From JAQCEJ01 sp046160425 (GTDB lineage: Bacteria; Planctomycetota; Planctomycetia; Planctomycetales; Planctomycetaceae), in the NCBI GenBank assembly GCA_046160425.1, contig JBJXGP010000400.1, positions 1-5,987 of the forward strand: a DNA stretch of 5,987 nt. Reading direction: 5' to 3'. Shown here one piece after another: positions 1 through 5,985 of this stretch. A program made the translations under genes and the position numbers. A model generated the notes under the pieces. The model was not told the DNA's origin. It worked only from the letters and a program-made list of their open reading frames with translations, and searched no databases. Numbering within the stretch: the first letter of the stretch is position 1; every line of letters begins with the position of its first letter.

Positions 1-30
1 TCCCGGTCGCGCAGCGACAAGAGGTTTTCT

Positions 31-86
31 CTTCTGTAGCCGAGGTCTGCGACATCGGTCCGGCCTCATTGAGGCCAGCTACAAAG
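31..86. repeat. Folded intergenic repeat with two hairpins on a common stem
   Basis: The ends pair as TGTAGC (35-40) with GCTACA (78-83), extended by CTT (31-33) with AAG (84-86) and one bulged C. Inside are two hairpins. The first is CCGAGGTC (40-47) with GACATCGG (51-58), with one mismatch and a 3-base loop. The second is GGCCTC (62-67) with GAGGCC (71-76), perfect, with an ATT loop. The whole could fold as a three-way junction in RNA or single-stranded DNA. From memory, similar GTAGCCGAGGTCTGCGAC-type sequences recur between genes in planctomycete genomes, which suggests a dispersed repeat; only one copy is visible here. Its function is unknown. It lies about 90 bases upstream of the probable ygiQ promoter, so it is more likely a repeat or 3'-end structure of an upstream gene than part of the ygiQ leader. 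Confidence 0.55.
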
Positions 87-107
87 GCGAAATTCTGCGG
101 ACCACCG

Positions 108-135
108 TTCAGCGGATGCGCCACTTGGCGCTGAA
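108..135. other. Inverted repeat upstream of the ygiQ promoter
   Basis: TTCAGCG (108-114) is an exact inverted repeat of CGCTGAA (129-135). A second pairing, GCGCCA (118-123) with TGGCGC (126-131), competes with it, so two alternative hairpins are possible. It sits about 40 bases upstream of the TATAAT box. It could be an operator-like site, the end of an upstream transcript, or chance in GC-rich DNA. No protein-binding consensus was recognised. Confidence 0.25.
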
Positions 136-173
136 TCGCGTCATCCCGACTGTGATCCCGCCGATTTCCTGCC

Positions 174-179
174 TATAAT
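174..179 (+). promoter_or_regulatory. Probable -10 box of the ygiQ promoter
   Basis: This is a perfect TATAAT, 47 bases upstream of the ATG at 227, which would give a leader of about 40 bases. At 16-18 bases upstream there is only TGTGAT/GTGATC, a poor match to TTGACA, so the -35 element is weak or the promoter depends on an activator. No extended TGn is present directly before the box. The call rests on the exact -10 match and its position. Confidence 0.5.
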
Positions 180-226
180 GAGTCTCTACTGCGTCCGTCT
201 TCGTTTATGCTTGGAATCCAGATCTC

Positions 227-2296
227 ATGCCGCTCGCCACGCTACCTATTCTTGATGCCCCCGCACTGCCGACGCGGAGTTGGTTGAGGGAATGCGTGCG
301 CCCGCCCAGTTCCAGCGAGGCGAAGCATTTGCCGATGACGCATGCCGAGATGCTTGACCGGGGATGGGATTCCGTTGACATCGTGTTCGTGACGGGGGAT
401 GCGTACATCGATCATCCCAGTTTCGCGATGTCGCTGTTGGGACGCGTGCTTGAGGCTGCCGGTTATCGCGTCGCCATCTTGAGCCAGCCGAACTGGAAGA
501 CCTGCGACGATTGGCGTCGTTTTGGTCCGCCGCGGCTGTTCTACGCGATCAGCGCGGGGAATATGGACTCGATGATCAACCATTACACCGCCAACAAAAA
601 AATGCGCAACAACGACGCGTATTCCCCCGGCGGGCGCATCGGGCTTCGCCCCGATCGCGCGACGCTGGCCTACTGCCAACGGGCACGCGAGGCTTACAAA
701 GGGATTCCGGTGATCGCCGGCGGAGTCGAAGCGTCGCTGCGCCGACTCGCGCATTACGATTACTGGAGCGACACCGTCAGACGGTCGATCCTGCTCGATT
801 GCAAGGCCGACCTGCTCGTGTACGGCATGGGTGAAGATGCGATCGTCGAAGTCGCCCGGCGGATCGAGCGCGGCGAATCGACGCGCGATCTCCGCGACAT
901 GCGCGGGGTGGCGTATCACCTGGGGGCGTCGGAAAAACCTCCTGAAGAATCGCTGGTGATTCCGACGTTTGAAGAAGTCCGCGACGACAAGCGTCAATTC
1001 GCCATCGCGACCAAGCTCTTTCATAACGAGACGAACCCGTACAATGCGAAACGGCTCGTGCAATGGCACGATCGACAGGCGGTGGTCGTGAATCCGCCGC
1101 GATTTCCGTTGACGCAGTTGGAGATGGATCTGCTCTACAATCTCCCTTACACGCGGCGGCCGCATCCGACGTATACCGAACCGATCCCCGCGCATCAGAT
1201 GATCAAGGATTCGGTCACGATCATGCGCGGTTGTTTCGGCGGATGCACGTTCTGCTCGATCACCAATCATCAGGGACGGATCATTCAGTCGCGCAGCCGC
1301 GATTCGATTCTGCATGAAATCCAACTGATGACCGAAGACCCGCAGTTCAAAGGGGTGGTGAGCGACATCGGCGGGCCGACGGCGAACATGTACGAAATGC
1401 GTTGCACGAAGCCCGAAGTCGAAGCCATCTGTCGCCGGCAGTCGTGCGTGCATCCCACGATTTGCAAATTGTTGGGGACCGAACATGGCCCGCTGATCGA
1501 ACTCATGAAAGATGCGCGGGAAATTCCCGGCGTCAAAAAAGTGCTGGTCGCGAGTGGTATCCGCATGGATTTGGCACGACGTTCGCCCGAATATCTCAAG
1601 GAACTGGCGAAACATCACATCGGCGGACATCTCAAAATCGCCCCGGAGCATACCGACAAAAACGTGCTGAATCTCATGCGCAAGCCGGCTCAGGACGACT
1701 TCGAAGTCTTCGCCGAGATGTTCAATCGCGAATCGAAGGCAGCGGGGAAAAAGCAGTTTCTCATCCCGTACTTTATCGCCAGTCATCCCGGCAGCGACCT
1801 CAATGCCATGATCGATCTGGCTCTCTTCCTCAAGCGGAACGGTTACAAACCCGACCAGGTCCAGGATTTTATCCCCGCACCGATGGATGTCGCCTCGGCC
1901 ATGTATCACACGGGGCTTGATCCATTCACCATGAAACCGGTTTTCGTCGCGAAACATTTGCGGGATCGCAAACTTCAGCGGGCGCTGTTGCAGTTCTTCA
2001 AGCCGGAGAATTATTTTGAAGTCCGCAAGGCGCTCGAACAAGCGGGCCGGCAGGATTTGATCGGCCAGGGTTGCGATGCGTTGATCCCCGCGAGACCGCC
2101 CCGCGAAGCGCTCGAACGCCGTCGCCAGGAAGCGCTGCGGCAACTGGGCGATACATCGCCCGACGATACCGCTGTGAGTGAAGGGGAAGCAACTCGCTCG
2201 TCCGCACGTCCGCGGAAGAACCAGAACGCAAAGTTGTCGCGAAACGCACCGGGAAAGAGTTATCGTCCGCAGAAAAAAAAGTTTCCGCCCGCATGA
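227..2296 (+). CDS. ygiQ: YgiQ family radical SAM protein
   Basis: This 689-residue protein belongs to the YgiQ (UPF0313) family of radical S-adenosylmethionine enzymes, which are cytoplasmic, [4Fe-4S]-containing and of unestablished reaction. The N-terminal part (about 45-300) has the family's B12-binding-like region, including GWDSVDIVFVTGDAYIDHPSF and AGGVEASLRR. The radical SAM core follows, with CxxxCxxC at C336, C340 and C343. Further family blocks are DIGGPTANMY (380-389), a second cysteine group (C393, C402, C407, C413), LKIAPEHTD (469-477), IASHPG (517-522) and VQDFIPAPMD (545-554). Length is close to E. coli YgiQ (about 740). The last 45 residues or so are a Lys/Arg/Pro-rich low-complexity tail. 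The ATG at 227 fits the family N-terminus, although its Shine-Dalgarno is poor (only GGA at 213-215). The gene appears monocistronic: it has its own TATAAT box and converges on the flippase gene. Family assignment is very secure; the biochemical role is not known. Confidence 0.96.
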   Translation: MPLATLPILDAPALPTRSWLRECVRPPSSSEAKHLPMTHAEMLDRGWDSVDIVFVTGDAYIDHPSFAMSLLGRVLEAAGYRVAILSQPNWKTCDDWRRFGPPRLFYAISAGNMDSMINHYTANKKMRNNDAYSPGGRIGLRPDRATLAYCQRAREAYKGIPVIAGGVEASLRRLAHYDYWSDTVRRSILLDCKADLLVYGMGEDAIVEVARRIERGESTRDLRDMRGVAYHLGASEKPPEESLVIPTFEEVRDDKRQFAIATKLFHNETNPYNAKRLVQWHDRQAVVVNPPRFPLTQLEMDLLYNLPYTRRPHPTYTEPIPAHQMIKDSVTIMRGCFGGCTFCSITNHQGRIIQSRSRDSILHEIQLMTEDPQFKGVVSDIGGPTANMYEMRCTKPEVEAICRRQSCVHPTICKLLGTEHGPLIELMKDAREIPGVKKVLVASGIRMDLARRSPEYLKELAKHHIGGHLKIAPEHTDKNVLNLMRKPAQDDFEVFAEMFNRESKAAGKKQFLIPYFIASHPGSDLNAMIDLALFLKRNGYKPDQVQDFIPAPMDVASAMYHTGLDPFTMKPVFVAKHLRDRKLQRALLQFFKPENYFEVRKALEQAGRQDLIGQGCDALIPARPPREALERRRQEALRQLGDTSPDDTAVSEGEATRSSARPRKNQNAKLSRNAPGKSYRPQKKKFPPA

Positions 2297-2324
2297 TGCG
2301 TAATAGGCCGTTGAAAAAGGGTGC

Positions 2325-2347
2325 CACTGCTGGCTTGCCCAGCAGTG
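2325..2347. repeat. Perfect 9-bp hairpin inside the MITE-like element
   Basis: CACTGCTGG (2325-2333) pairs exactly with CCAGCAGTG (2339-2347) around the 5-base loop CTTGC. From memory, GTGCCACTGCTGGCTTG-type hairpins are frequent between genes in planctomycetes, so this may be a module of a dispersed repeat family. Read on the minus strand it is followed eight bases later by TTTTT, so it could act as a backup terminator for the flippase transcript. Read on the plus strand there is no nearby T run. Confidence 0.6.
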
Positions 2348-2365
2348 AGGTTGATATCCGTTGGG

Positions 2366-2392
2366 AAAACACCGGGTGGATAAACCACCCGG
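2366..2392 (-). terminator. Probable terminator of the MurJ-like gene
   Basis: On the minus strand, CCGGGTGG pairs with CCACCCGG (2392-2385 with 2379-2372) around a TTTAT loop. This is followed by TG and then TTTT (2369-2366). A GC-rich 8-bp stem with a short T run, 57 bases past the flippase stop, fits an intrinsic terminator. It lies inside the MITE-like element, which may therefore supply termination to this convergent pair. The U run is short, so termination could be partial. Confidence 0.4.
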
Positions 2393-2448
2393 CTCATGAA
2401 TCTCAGCATTTGATCATTTTTCAACGGGCTGTTAAGTTCACGATGTCG

Positions 2449-4029
2449 CTACGACCGCCGTCGTCCCAGTTTCTTGCGCAGGATATCGGTGAGCAGCATC
2501 AGTTCCATCCGCGCCGGCGACATCATGAGGGCCAGTAAGTAAACCGCGAGTCCGACGGCGCATGCCACGCCCACTCGCGCACATTCTTTCACGGAGGTTC
2601 CCGAAAGAATCGGCTCCAAAAAAATCAGGCTCCCCCAGGCAGCCAGCGACATTAGCGCGGCGGCGGCAGCGGAAATGGCTATGACACCCCACGTCCTACG
2701 TTCATCCGCCAGCGGTCCGACAACTTTTCGCAATGCGATGAAATTGCAGATCAATGTGCAATATCCCACGAACGATGTCGAGGCGGCCAGTCCGACGACG
2801 CCGAACTTGCCGATCAGCAGGCTATTGAAGATCACGTTGGGAACAAAATATCCGAAGATGCCGATCCAGATCAGCGTGCGGAGTCGCCGTAGCGCCATCA
2901 GCGCCTGCGAGAGCGAAGTGCTGGCGAGGTCGGCGAAGAATCCGAATGCGTAAGCCGCGAAGCAGGGGGCGATGGTCAACATCGCCGTTTCATCGAGCTT
3001 GCCGATGCTCAGGAGCGGCAAGATTTTCATGACTCCCACGATCAAGAGGACGGTGAACGGAAAAATGAAAATGGCTCCGTAGCGCAAGGTCAGCGAGCAC
3101 GATCGCTTGAGTTCGGTGTAGTCGGTGCGCGCGGCCTGTTCAGACATATGAGGAAACTGCACGGTCAAGAGCGAGGCGATGATCGTTCCGGTGACGAAGT
3201 CCTTCATCAGCGCGCTCCAATAGAGCATGGTGACGTTTCCTTCGGGGAGTACACCCGCCATCAGGCGGTCGACCGACACGTTTCCCTGATTAAGAATTTC
3301 CAGCACGATCATGACCAGAATGACCGACGTGAATACCGAGTATGTCGCTGGCTCCGTCATCATGCGGGGCTGTTGTTGTTTGGTGATGTTGAATATCGAA
3401 ATACCGTGCCGAAATGCGTTCCACATCAACACGCCGGCTTGCAGTATGCTGCCGATGAGCAGGCCCATAATGAGCAGCAGGGCGCCGCGTCGATCGGGAA
3501 ATGAGATGACCAATAACACGGTGACGACCGGAGGAAACACGTGCGTCAACTGCGTGACGACGAACTCTTTTCGCGCATTGAGCAGCGTCGATAAGCCGAT
3601 CACCAGGGTCATCGGGATCAGCAGTGAAGCCGAATACCATGAGATCTCCGCGAGTCTTTCAAGAGCGGGGAGCGGCCAGGGCAACCAGCGGTTCCAGGGG
3701 AGGCTGAAAATCGTGCCGAGTCCCACGGCGGCGATCACGGCCCCCACTCCCAAGAGCTTAAAAAAATGGCGCTCGAAACGATGGAGAGAATCCTGCCCCT
3801 CGAGAGCGAATCGTGCGTAGAAGCTCAAGTATCCGCGGCGGGCTGATTGTGCAATCACGGCGATCCCCAGTGCCGGGATCAACATCGCTAACGCATAGAC
3901 GTCAAAAGCGATACTCGCTCCGTATTCCGACGCGATGTAGAGTTCTTTCGCCAGCGAGACCAAACGGCAGAAGACCGCCAACCCGGCGAGGGAGATTCCC
4001 GCGACTGCAACATCCCGATTCGTCGTCAT
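2449..4029 (-). CDS. MurJ/MviN-like lipid-linked glycan flippase
   Basis: This 526-residue inner-membrane protein of the MOP superfamily, MurJ/MviN branch, would move lipid-linked sugar precursors across the membrane. About 14 hydrophobic segments run from residue 8 to about 505, which is normal for MurJ. Family marks are FCRLVSLAKE (20-29, like MurJ FSRVLGFARD), FDVYALAMLIP (42-52, aligning with DAFFVAFKLP), LNARKEF (150-156), VDRLMAGVLPEGNV (253-266) and GVVGLAAS (410-417). Arg255 matches E. coli Arg270 and Arg22 matches Arg18. Arg24 is Lys28, and the arginines at MurJ 52-53 become Ile56-Ala57. This divergence suggests a paralogue, perhaps for exopolysaccharide or another carrier-linked glycan, rather than the main lipid II flippase. 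The ATG at 4029 is the first possible start, since an in-frame TGA lies seven codons upstream. The Shine-Dalgarno is weak. The basic tail (KKLGRRRS) should face the cytoplasm. No glycan-synthesis gene is visible beside it. Family certain; substrate inferred. Confidence 0.88.
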   Translation of the reverse strand: MTTNRDVAVAGISLAGLAVFCRLVSLAKELYIASEYGASIAFDVYALAMLIPALGIAVIAQSARRGYLSFYARFALEGQDSLHRFERHFFKLLGVGAVIAAVGLGTIFSLPWNRWLPWPLPALERLAEISWYSASLLIPMTLVIGLSTLLNARKEFVVTQLTHVFPPVVTVLLVISFPDRRGALLLIMGLLIGSILQAGVLMWNAFRHGISIFNITKQQQPRMMTEPATYSVFTSVILVMIVLEILNQGNVSVDRLMAGVLPEGNVTMLYWSALMKDFVTGTIIASLLTVQFPHMSEQAARTDYTELKRSCSLTLRYGAIFIFPFTVLLIVGVMKILPLLSIGKLDETAMLTIAPCFAAYAFGFFADLASTSLSQALMALRRLRTLIWIGIFGYFVPNVIFNSLLIGKFGVVGLAASTSFVGYCTLICNFIALRKVVGPLADERRTWGVIAISAAAAALMSLAAWGSLIFLEPILSGTSVKECARVGVACAVGLAVYLLALMMSPARMELMLLTDILRKKLGRRRS

Positions 4030-4325
4030 GCGGCTGCGATCTCTAAGTCAGGGTAAGTTGGAACTGGATATCTGCTTTGGGTGAAGTGATGTGAAATATC
4101 ATACTCGGCGTGAATTCCGCCAGTGGAATTTTGGATTATGGGAATTAAAAGTGTAATAGGAGGAATAGTTCGAGTGGTAAAAGGGGTGTGATTGGGTTGA
4201 TGTGCCTTCCCAAGGATTTCTGGCTGATAGCGTAGGGAACCTGAGTTGAATTTGAGCGGCGACGGGAAAGCGTCGATGAAATTAGCATTGAAAATTAATC
4301 GTGATGTTGTGTCAAAGGCGTGTTT
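4030..4325. other. AT-richer divergent intergenic region
   Basis: About 296 bases lie between the divergent starts of the flippase gene (minus) and the lipoprotein gene (plus). The region is visibly richer in A/T than the genes around it, and from about 4131 to 4200 the plus strand is mostly purine and T with almost no C. It holds an inverted repeat AATTCC (4113-4118) with GGAATT (4125-4130), another GGAATT at 4141-4146, and a small hairpin CGACG/CGTCG (4260-4264 with 4271-4275). The only promoter-like word towards the flippase is TATGAT on the minus strand (4103-4098) with no convincing -35. TTGAAA (4288-4293) towards the lipoprotein lacks a -10 at the right distance. Both promoters should be here, but I cannot place them. 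No coding frame of note. Confidence 0.6.
4314..4318 (+). promoter_or_regulatory. Ribosome binding site deciding the lipoprotein start
   Basis: AAAGG lies seven bases before the GTG at 4326 but only one base before the in-frame GTG at 4320. The spacing therefore favours 4326 as the true start. The protein then begins Met-Lys-Ser followed by a hydrophobic stretch, as expected of a lipoprotein signal peptide. Confidence 0.5.
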
Positions 4326-4868
4326 GTGAAATCCATATTCCCCATAGCTCTGGCATTTATATTTTGCGTAAGCCTGGGGGGATGCAGGTTACACTCTAGA
4401 CACAAAATCCTGGAGGTATGGGGTGATTGGAATACATACAATGATGCAAGTATGGGTGTGGGGGCGTTGAGCCACCTACCCTACCATGCGCCGGAAGTCG
4501 CCCGCTTCAATTGGATGTACGGCATGAGGACTTACAAGCCGTTGCTGAAGCAAAAAACGCATCATCACCAGGATGAATCGAGTCAGTTGCCGGCACACGA
4601 AGATACCTGGGTGCCGGAATCCCCGCGGAAATCCAGCGAAAAACCCGCGACGCAACACCGCATGGATAAGCCTGAAAGCCAGTCTGCCGCTGAGCCGTCG
4701 GCAATCCCGATCGCCGACGCGGGGATTGAAAATAGTCATTTAGTAATATTCATGCGGTCAGATTATTCCGAATTGGATGATGCATCTTTGCTGATGCAGT
4801 ATCCCAAAGGGGATCTCGATTCGATACCAGGGTCAAGACCGCGACCGCGCGGTTCATCGCGTCGTTAA
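4326..4868 (+). CDS. Putative lipoprotein of unknown function
   Basis: I do not recognise this 180-residue protein. Its N-terminus is a type II signal peptide: Lys2, a hydrophobic core (4-17), then the lipobox LGGC ending at Cys20. The mature protein should be lipid-anchored. The +2 residue is Arg, so by the E. coli rule it is not held at the inner membrane. Residues 27-72 are rich in Trp, Tyr and Asn (GDWNTYND, FNWMYGMRTY) and may be a small folded part. Residues about 75-125 are His/Ser/Glu/Pro/Lys-rich and look disordered, including a HHH run. A short ordered-looking piece follows (ENSHLVIFMRSDYSELDD, about 135-152). The tail is Arg/Pro/Ser-rich. The first codons are AT-rich with three ATA isoleucines, unlike the neighbouring genes. 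An in-frame GTG at 4320 is a possible but poorly spaced alternative start. The 3' end overlaps the decarboxylase beta gene tail-to-tail by 15 bases. Signal peptide and length make it probably real; the function is open. Confidence 0.7.
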   Translation: MKSIFPIALAFIFCVSLGGCRLHSRHKILEVWGDWNTYNDASMGVGALSHLPYHAPEVARFNWMYGMRTYKPLLKQKTHHHQDESSQLPAHEDTWVPESPRKSSEKPATQHRMDKPESQSAAEPSAIPIADAGIENSHLVIFMRSDYSELDDASLLMQYPKGDLDSIPGSRPRPRGSSRR

Positions 4869-5450
4869 TGCTTCGCGAAATCGGCGTGCTCTTTCTTTCG
4901 CCGGTCCGGGGGATCGTGGACCAACGGCGTTGGGAACGGGATCGACTTTCAGCACGACGCACACCGGTCCTGCTTTCTTGAGCCAGTGTTTGACGTCGCG
5001 CTGCCATCCCTCACGATCGGCATAGTGGGTAACGTACTCGAACCCGCACGCCGAGAGCAGCGCCACCCAATCGATCGCGTCCCTATTCTTGCGGCTGGCC
5101 GGTGACGACGGCAACTGCTGAGCACCGGTCACTTCATACACGCCGTTGTCGAACAGAACCAGCGTGAAATTCTTTGGAGCCTGTGCGGTGATCGTGATCA
5201 GGCTGCCGAGATTCATCAACTGCGAGCCGTCGCCGTTGCAGACGATAACCCGGCGTGAAGGCTGCGCCAATGCGAGGCCCAATCCCAGTGTCGGGGCCTG
5301 TCCCATGCTGGAAGGGACGTAAACCCAGTCGAGCGGATGCCGGCTCAACGTCATCCATTCGCGGGCATTCCCCATCGTGGTGACGACGATTTCATCCGTC
5401 CGCGCGGTATGCAGAATTTTCAGGGCATCGGACAACGTCAAATCGGACAT
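4854..5450 (-). CDS. Decarboxylase beta subunit, TPP-binding (sulfopyruvate/phosphonopyruvate type)
   Basis: This 198-residue protein is the cofactor-binding half of a split thiamine-diphosphate 2-oxoacid decarboxylase. The TPP/Mg motif is GDGS (73-76) followed by DN at 101-102, the usual spacing. Before it comes MGQAPTLGLGLALA (49-62) and after it GVYEVTGAQ (103-111), where related enzymes have GGQ or GNQ. Length matches ComE-type beta subunits, about 190 residues. It is cytoplasmic and needs the alpha subunit encoded just upstream, 46 bases away on the same strand, to complete the active site. Known relatives decarboxylate 3-sulfopyruvate to sulfoacetaldehyde (ComDE) or phosphonopyruvate to phosphonoacetaldehyde. 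The sequence seen here does not decide between these, or a third 2-oxoacid. The ATG at 5450 has AGAAG seven bases upstream. The 3' end overlaps the lipoprotein gene by 15 bases. The C-terminal 20 residues are Arg-rich. Family secure, substrate not. Confidence 0.88.
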   Translation of the reverse strand: MSDLTLSDALKILHTARTDEIVVTTMGNAREWMTLSRHPLDWVYVPSSMGQAPTLGLGLALAQPSRRVIVCNGDGSQLMNLGSLITITAQAPKNFTLVLFDNGVYEVTGAQQLPSSPASRKNRDAIDWVALLSACGFEYVTHYADREGWQRDVKHWLKKAGPVCVVLKVDPVPNAVGPRSPGPAKERARRFREALTTR

Positions 5451-5457
5451 TTTTTTA

Positions 5458-5462
5458 CTTCT
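5458..5462 (-). promoter_or_regulatory. Ribosome binding site of the beta subunit gene
   Basis: On the minus strand, AGAAG is followed by a seven-base A-rich spacer (TAAAAAA) and the ATG at 5450. It lies in the 46-base gap after the alpha stop codon. No terminator hairpin or clear promoter separates the two genes, so they are probably co-transcribed but separately initiated. Confidence 0.45.
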
Positions 5463-5496
5463 AGTAGTCTATCGTTTTCAGCGACGGAGATTCACT

Positions 5497-5985
5497 TCAC
5501 GAACGCCCTTCGGCGATCAATGCGACACCCGGTTGCTGCTTTTCCCGGCATTCGTGAAAATGGGTCCGGATTTCATCGAGCTGACCGGGTTCGAGGATCA
5601 GCCGATAATCGAGATTCCACGCCTTGAGGATCGGTTCTGTAAACGTCAGGCAGGTATCCCCCGGCAACGTCGATTGATTCAGATAGCTGCGGTAACCGAT
5701 GATGGCGTACAGGGGGAGTCCGTAGTCGAATAACACATTTCGCAGCGCATCGCCCGATTCGAACAGACCCGTGCATTGAATCATCACGAGCGGAGAGGCA
5801 CCCCCCAGATACAAACCGGCGGCGACGGCCCACGCCTCCCCTTCACGGCAGACGCGAACGAGCGAAATATTCTCGGAAGCCGCTAGCGCCGTCTCCCAGA
5901 GACCAAGCGTGCTGTCGGGAACCATGACGATGTGCGTGATCCCGAGCGACGCCAGGAATTCTGCGATCTCTTCACCGGTAAACAT
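5497..5985 (-). CDS. Decarboxylase alpha subunit, TPP-dependent (sulfopyruvate/phosphonopyruvate type)
   Basis: This 162-residue protein is the pyrimidine-binding half of the same split decarboxylase. It opens with a short helix and GITHIVMVPDSTLG (15-28), the family's N-terminal block. CREGEAWAVAAGLYLGG (46-62) corresponds to NEGNAVALAAG of phosphonopyruvate decarboxylase, so Glu48 should be the glutamate that activates thiamine diphosphate. MIQCTGLFESGDALRN (68-83) matches the usual Q-x-S/T-G-x(3)-S/N-x-L-N region. Length is typical of ComD-type alpha subunits. It has no GDG motif, which sits in the beta gene downstream. The ATG at 5985 gives the expected N-terminus, but only two bases precede it in the window. 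The ribosome binding site is therefore not visible, and a start further upstream or a frame joined to an upstream gene cannot be excluded. Promoter and any pathway partners (phosphoenolpyruvate mutase, sulfolactate dehydrogenase, aminotransferase) would lie beyond the right edge. Confidence 0.87.
   Translation of the reverse strand: MFTGEEIAEFLASLGITHIVMVPDSTLGLWETALAASENISLVRVCREGEAWAVAAGLYLGGASPLVMIQCTGLFESGDALRNVLFDYGLPLYAIIGYRSYLNQSTLPGDTCLTFTEPILKAWNLDYRLILEPGQLDEIRTHFHECREKQQPGVALIAEGRS

Larger units (their letters stand above)
2301..2434. mobile_element. Putative MITE with 16-base terminal inverted repeats
   Basis: The ends ATAGGCCGTTGAAAAA (2303-2318) and TTTTTCAACGGGCTGT (2417-2432) are inverted repeats matching at 14 of 16 positions, including an unbroken 11-base CCGTTGAAAAA. 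Each is flanked by TA (2301-2302 and 2433-2434), the target duplication expected of IS630/Tc1-mariner-type transposition. The element is about 130 bases, has no coding capacity, and carries two perfect internal hairpins (2325-2347 and 2372-2392). It starts five bases after the ygiQ stop and ends 14 bases before the flippase stop, so it fills the convergent gap without breaking either gene. A TA flank is weak evidence on its own. The alternative is a composite palindromic repeat that never transposed by this route. Confidence 0.5.

Noticed and set aside
31..86. tRNA-like cloverleaf
   Set aside because: It has only two internal hairpins, no anticodon loop, no T-loop GTTCRA motif and no acceptor end of tRNA length.
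2..177. A 58-codon open stretch on the plus strand ending in TAA inside the TATAAT box, possibly the end of an upstream gene
   Set aside because: It runs straight through the folded repeat, no protein family is recognisable, and the other frames show similar short openings. A gene tail cannot be excluded but is not supported.
242..2143. A 633-codon open frame on the minus strand opposite ygiQ
   Set aside because: It mirrors the codon structure of ygiQ in GC-rich DNA. Its translation is rich in Arg, His and Asp with no recognisable domain, while the plus frame has unmistakable family motifs.
2272..2280. Run of eight A near the end of ygiQ as a programmed frameshift site
   Set aside because: It only encodes Lys-Lys-Lys in a basic tail six codons from the stop. 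No downstream frame of interest would be reached by slipping.
2293..2538. An 81-codon plus-strand frame across the convergent gap
   Set aside because: It spans the MITE-like hairpins and the end of the flippase gene in antisense, with no start signal or domain.
3148..3820. Plus-strand open frames (3148-3504 and 3311-3820) inside the flippase gene
   Set aside because: They are antisense to a clear membrane protein and give low-complexity translations without family motifs.
4838..4853. Hairpin ACCGCG-accg-CGCGGT directly after the beta subunit stop codon, as a terminator
   Set aside because: No T run follows it on either strand, and it lies inside the lipoprotein coding sequence, where GC-rich Arg/Pro codons explain it.
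5337..5733. Plus-strand open frames across the alpha/beta decarboxylase junction
   Set aside because: They lie antisense to two well-supported subunits and have no recognisable content.
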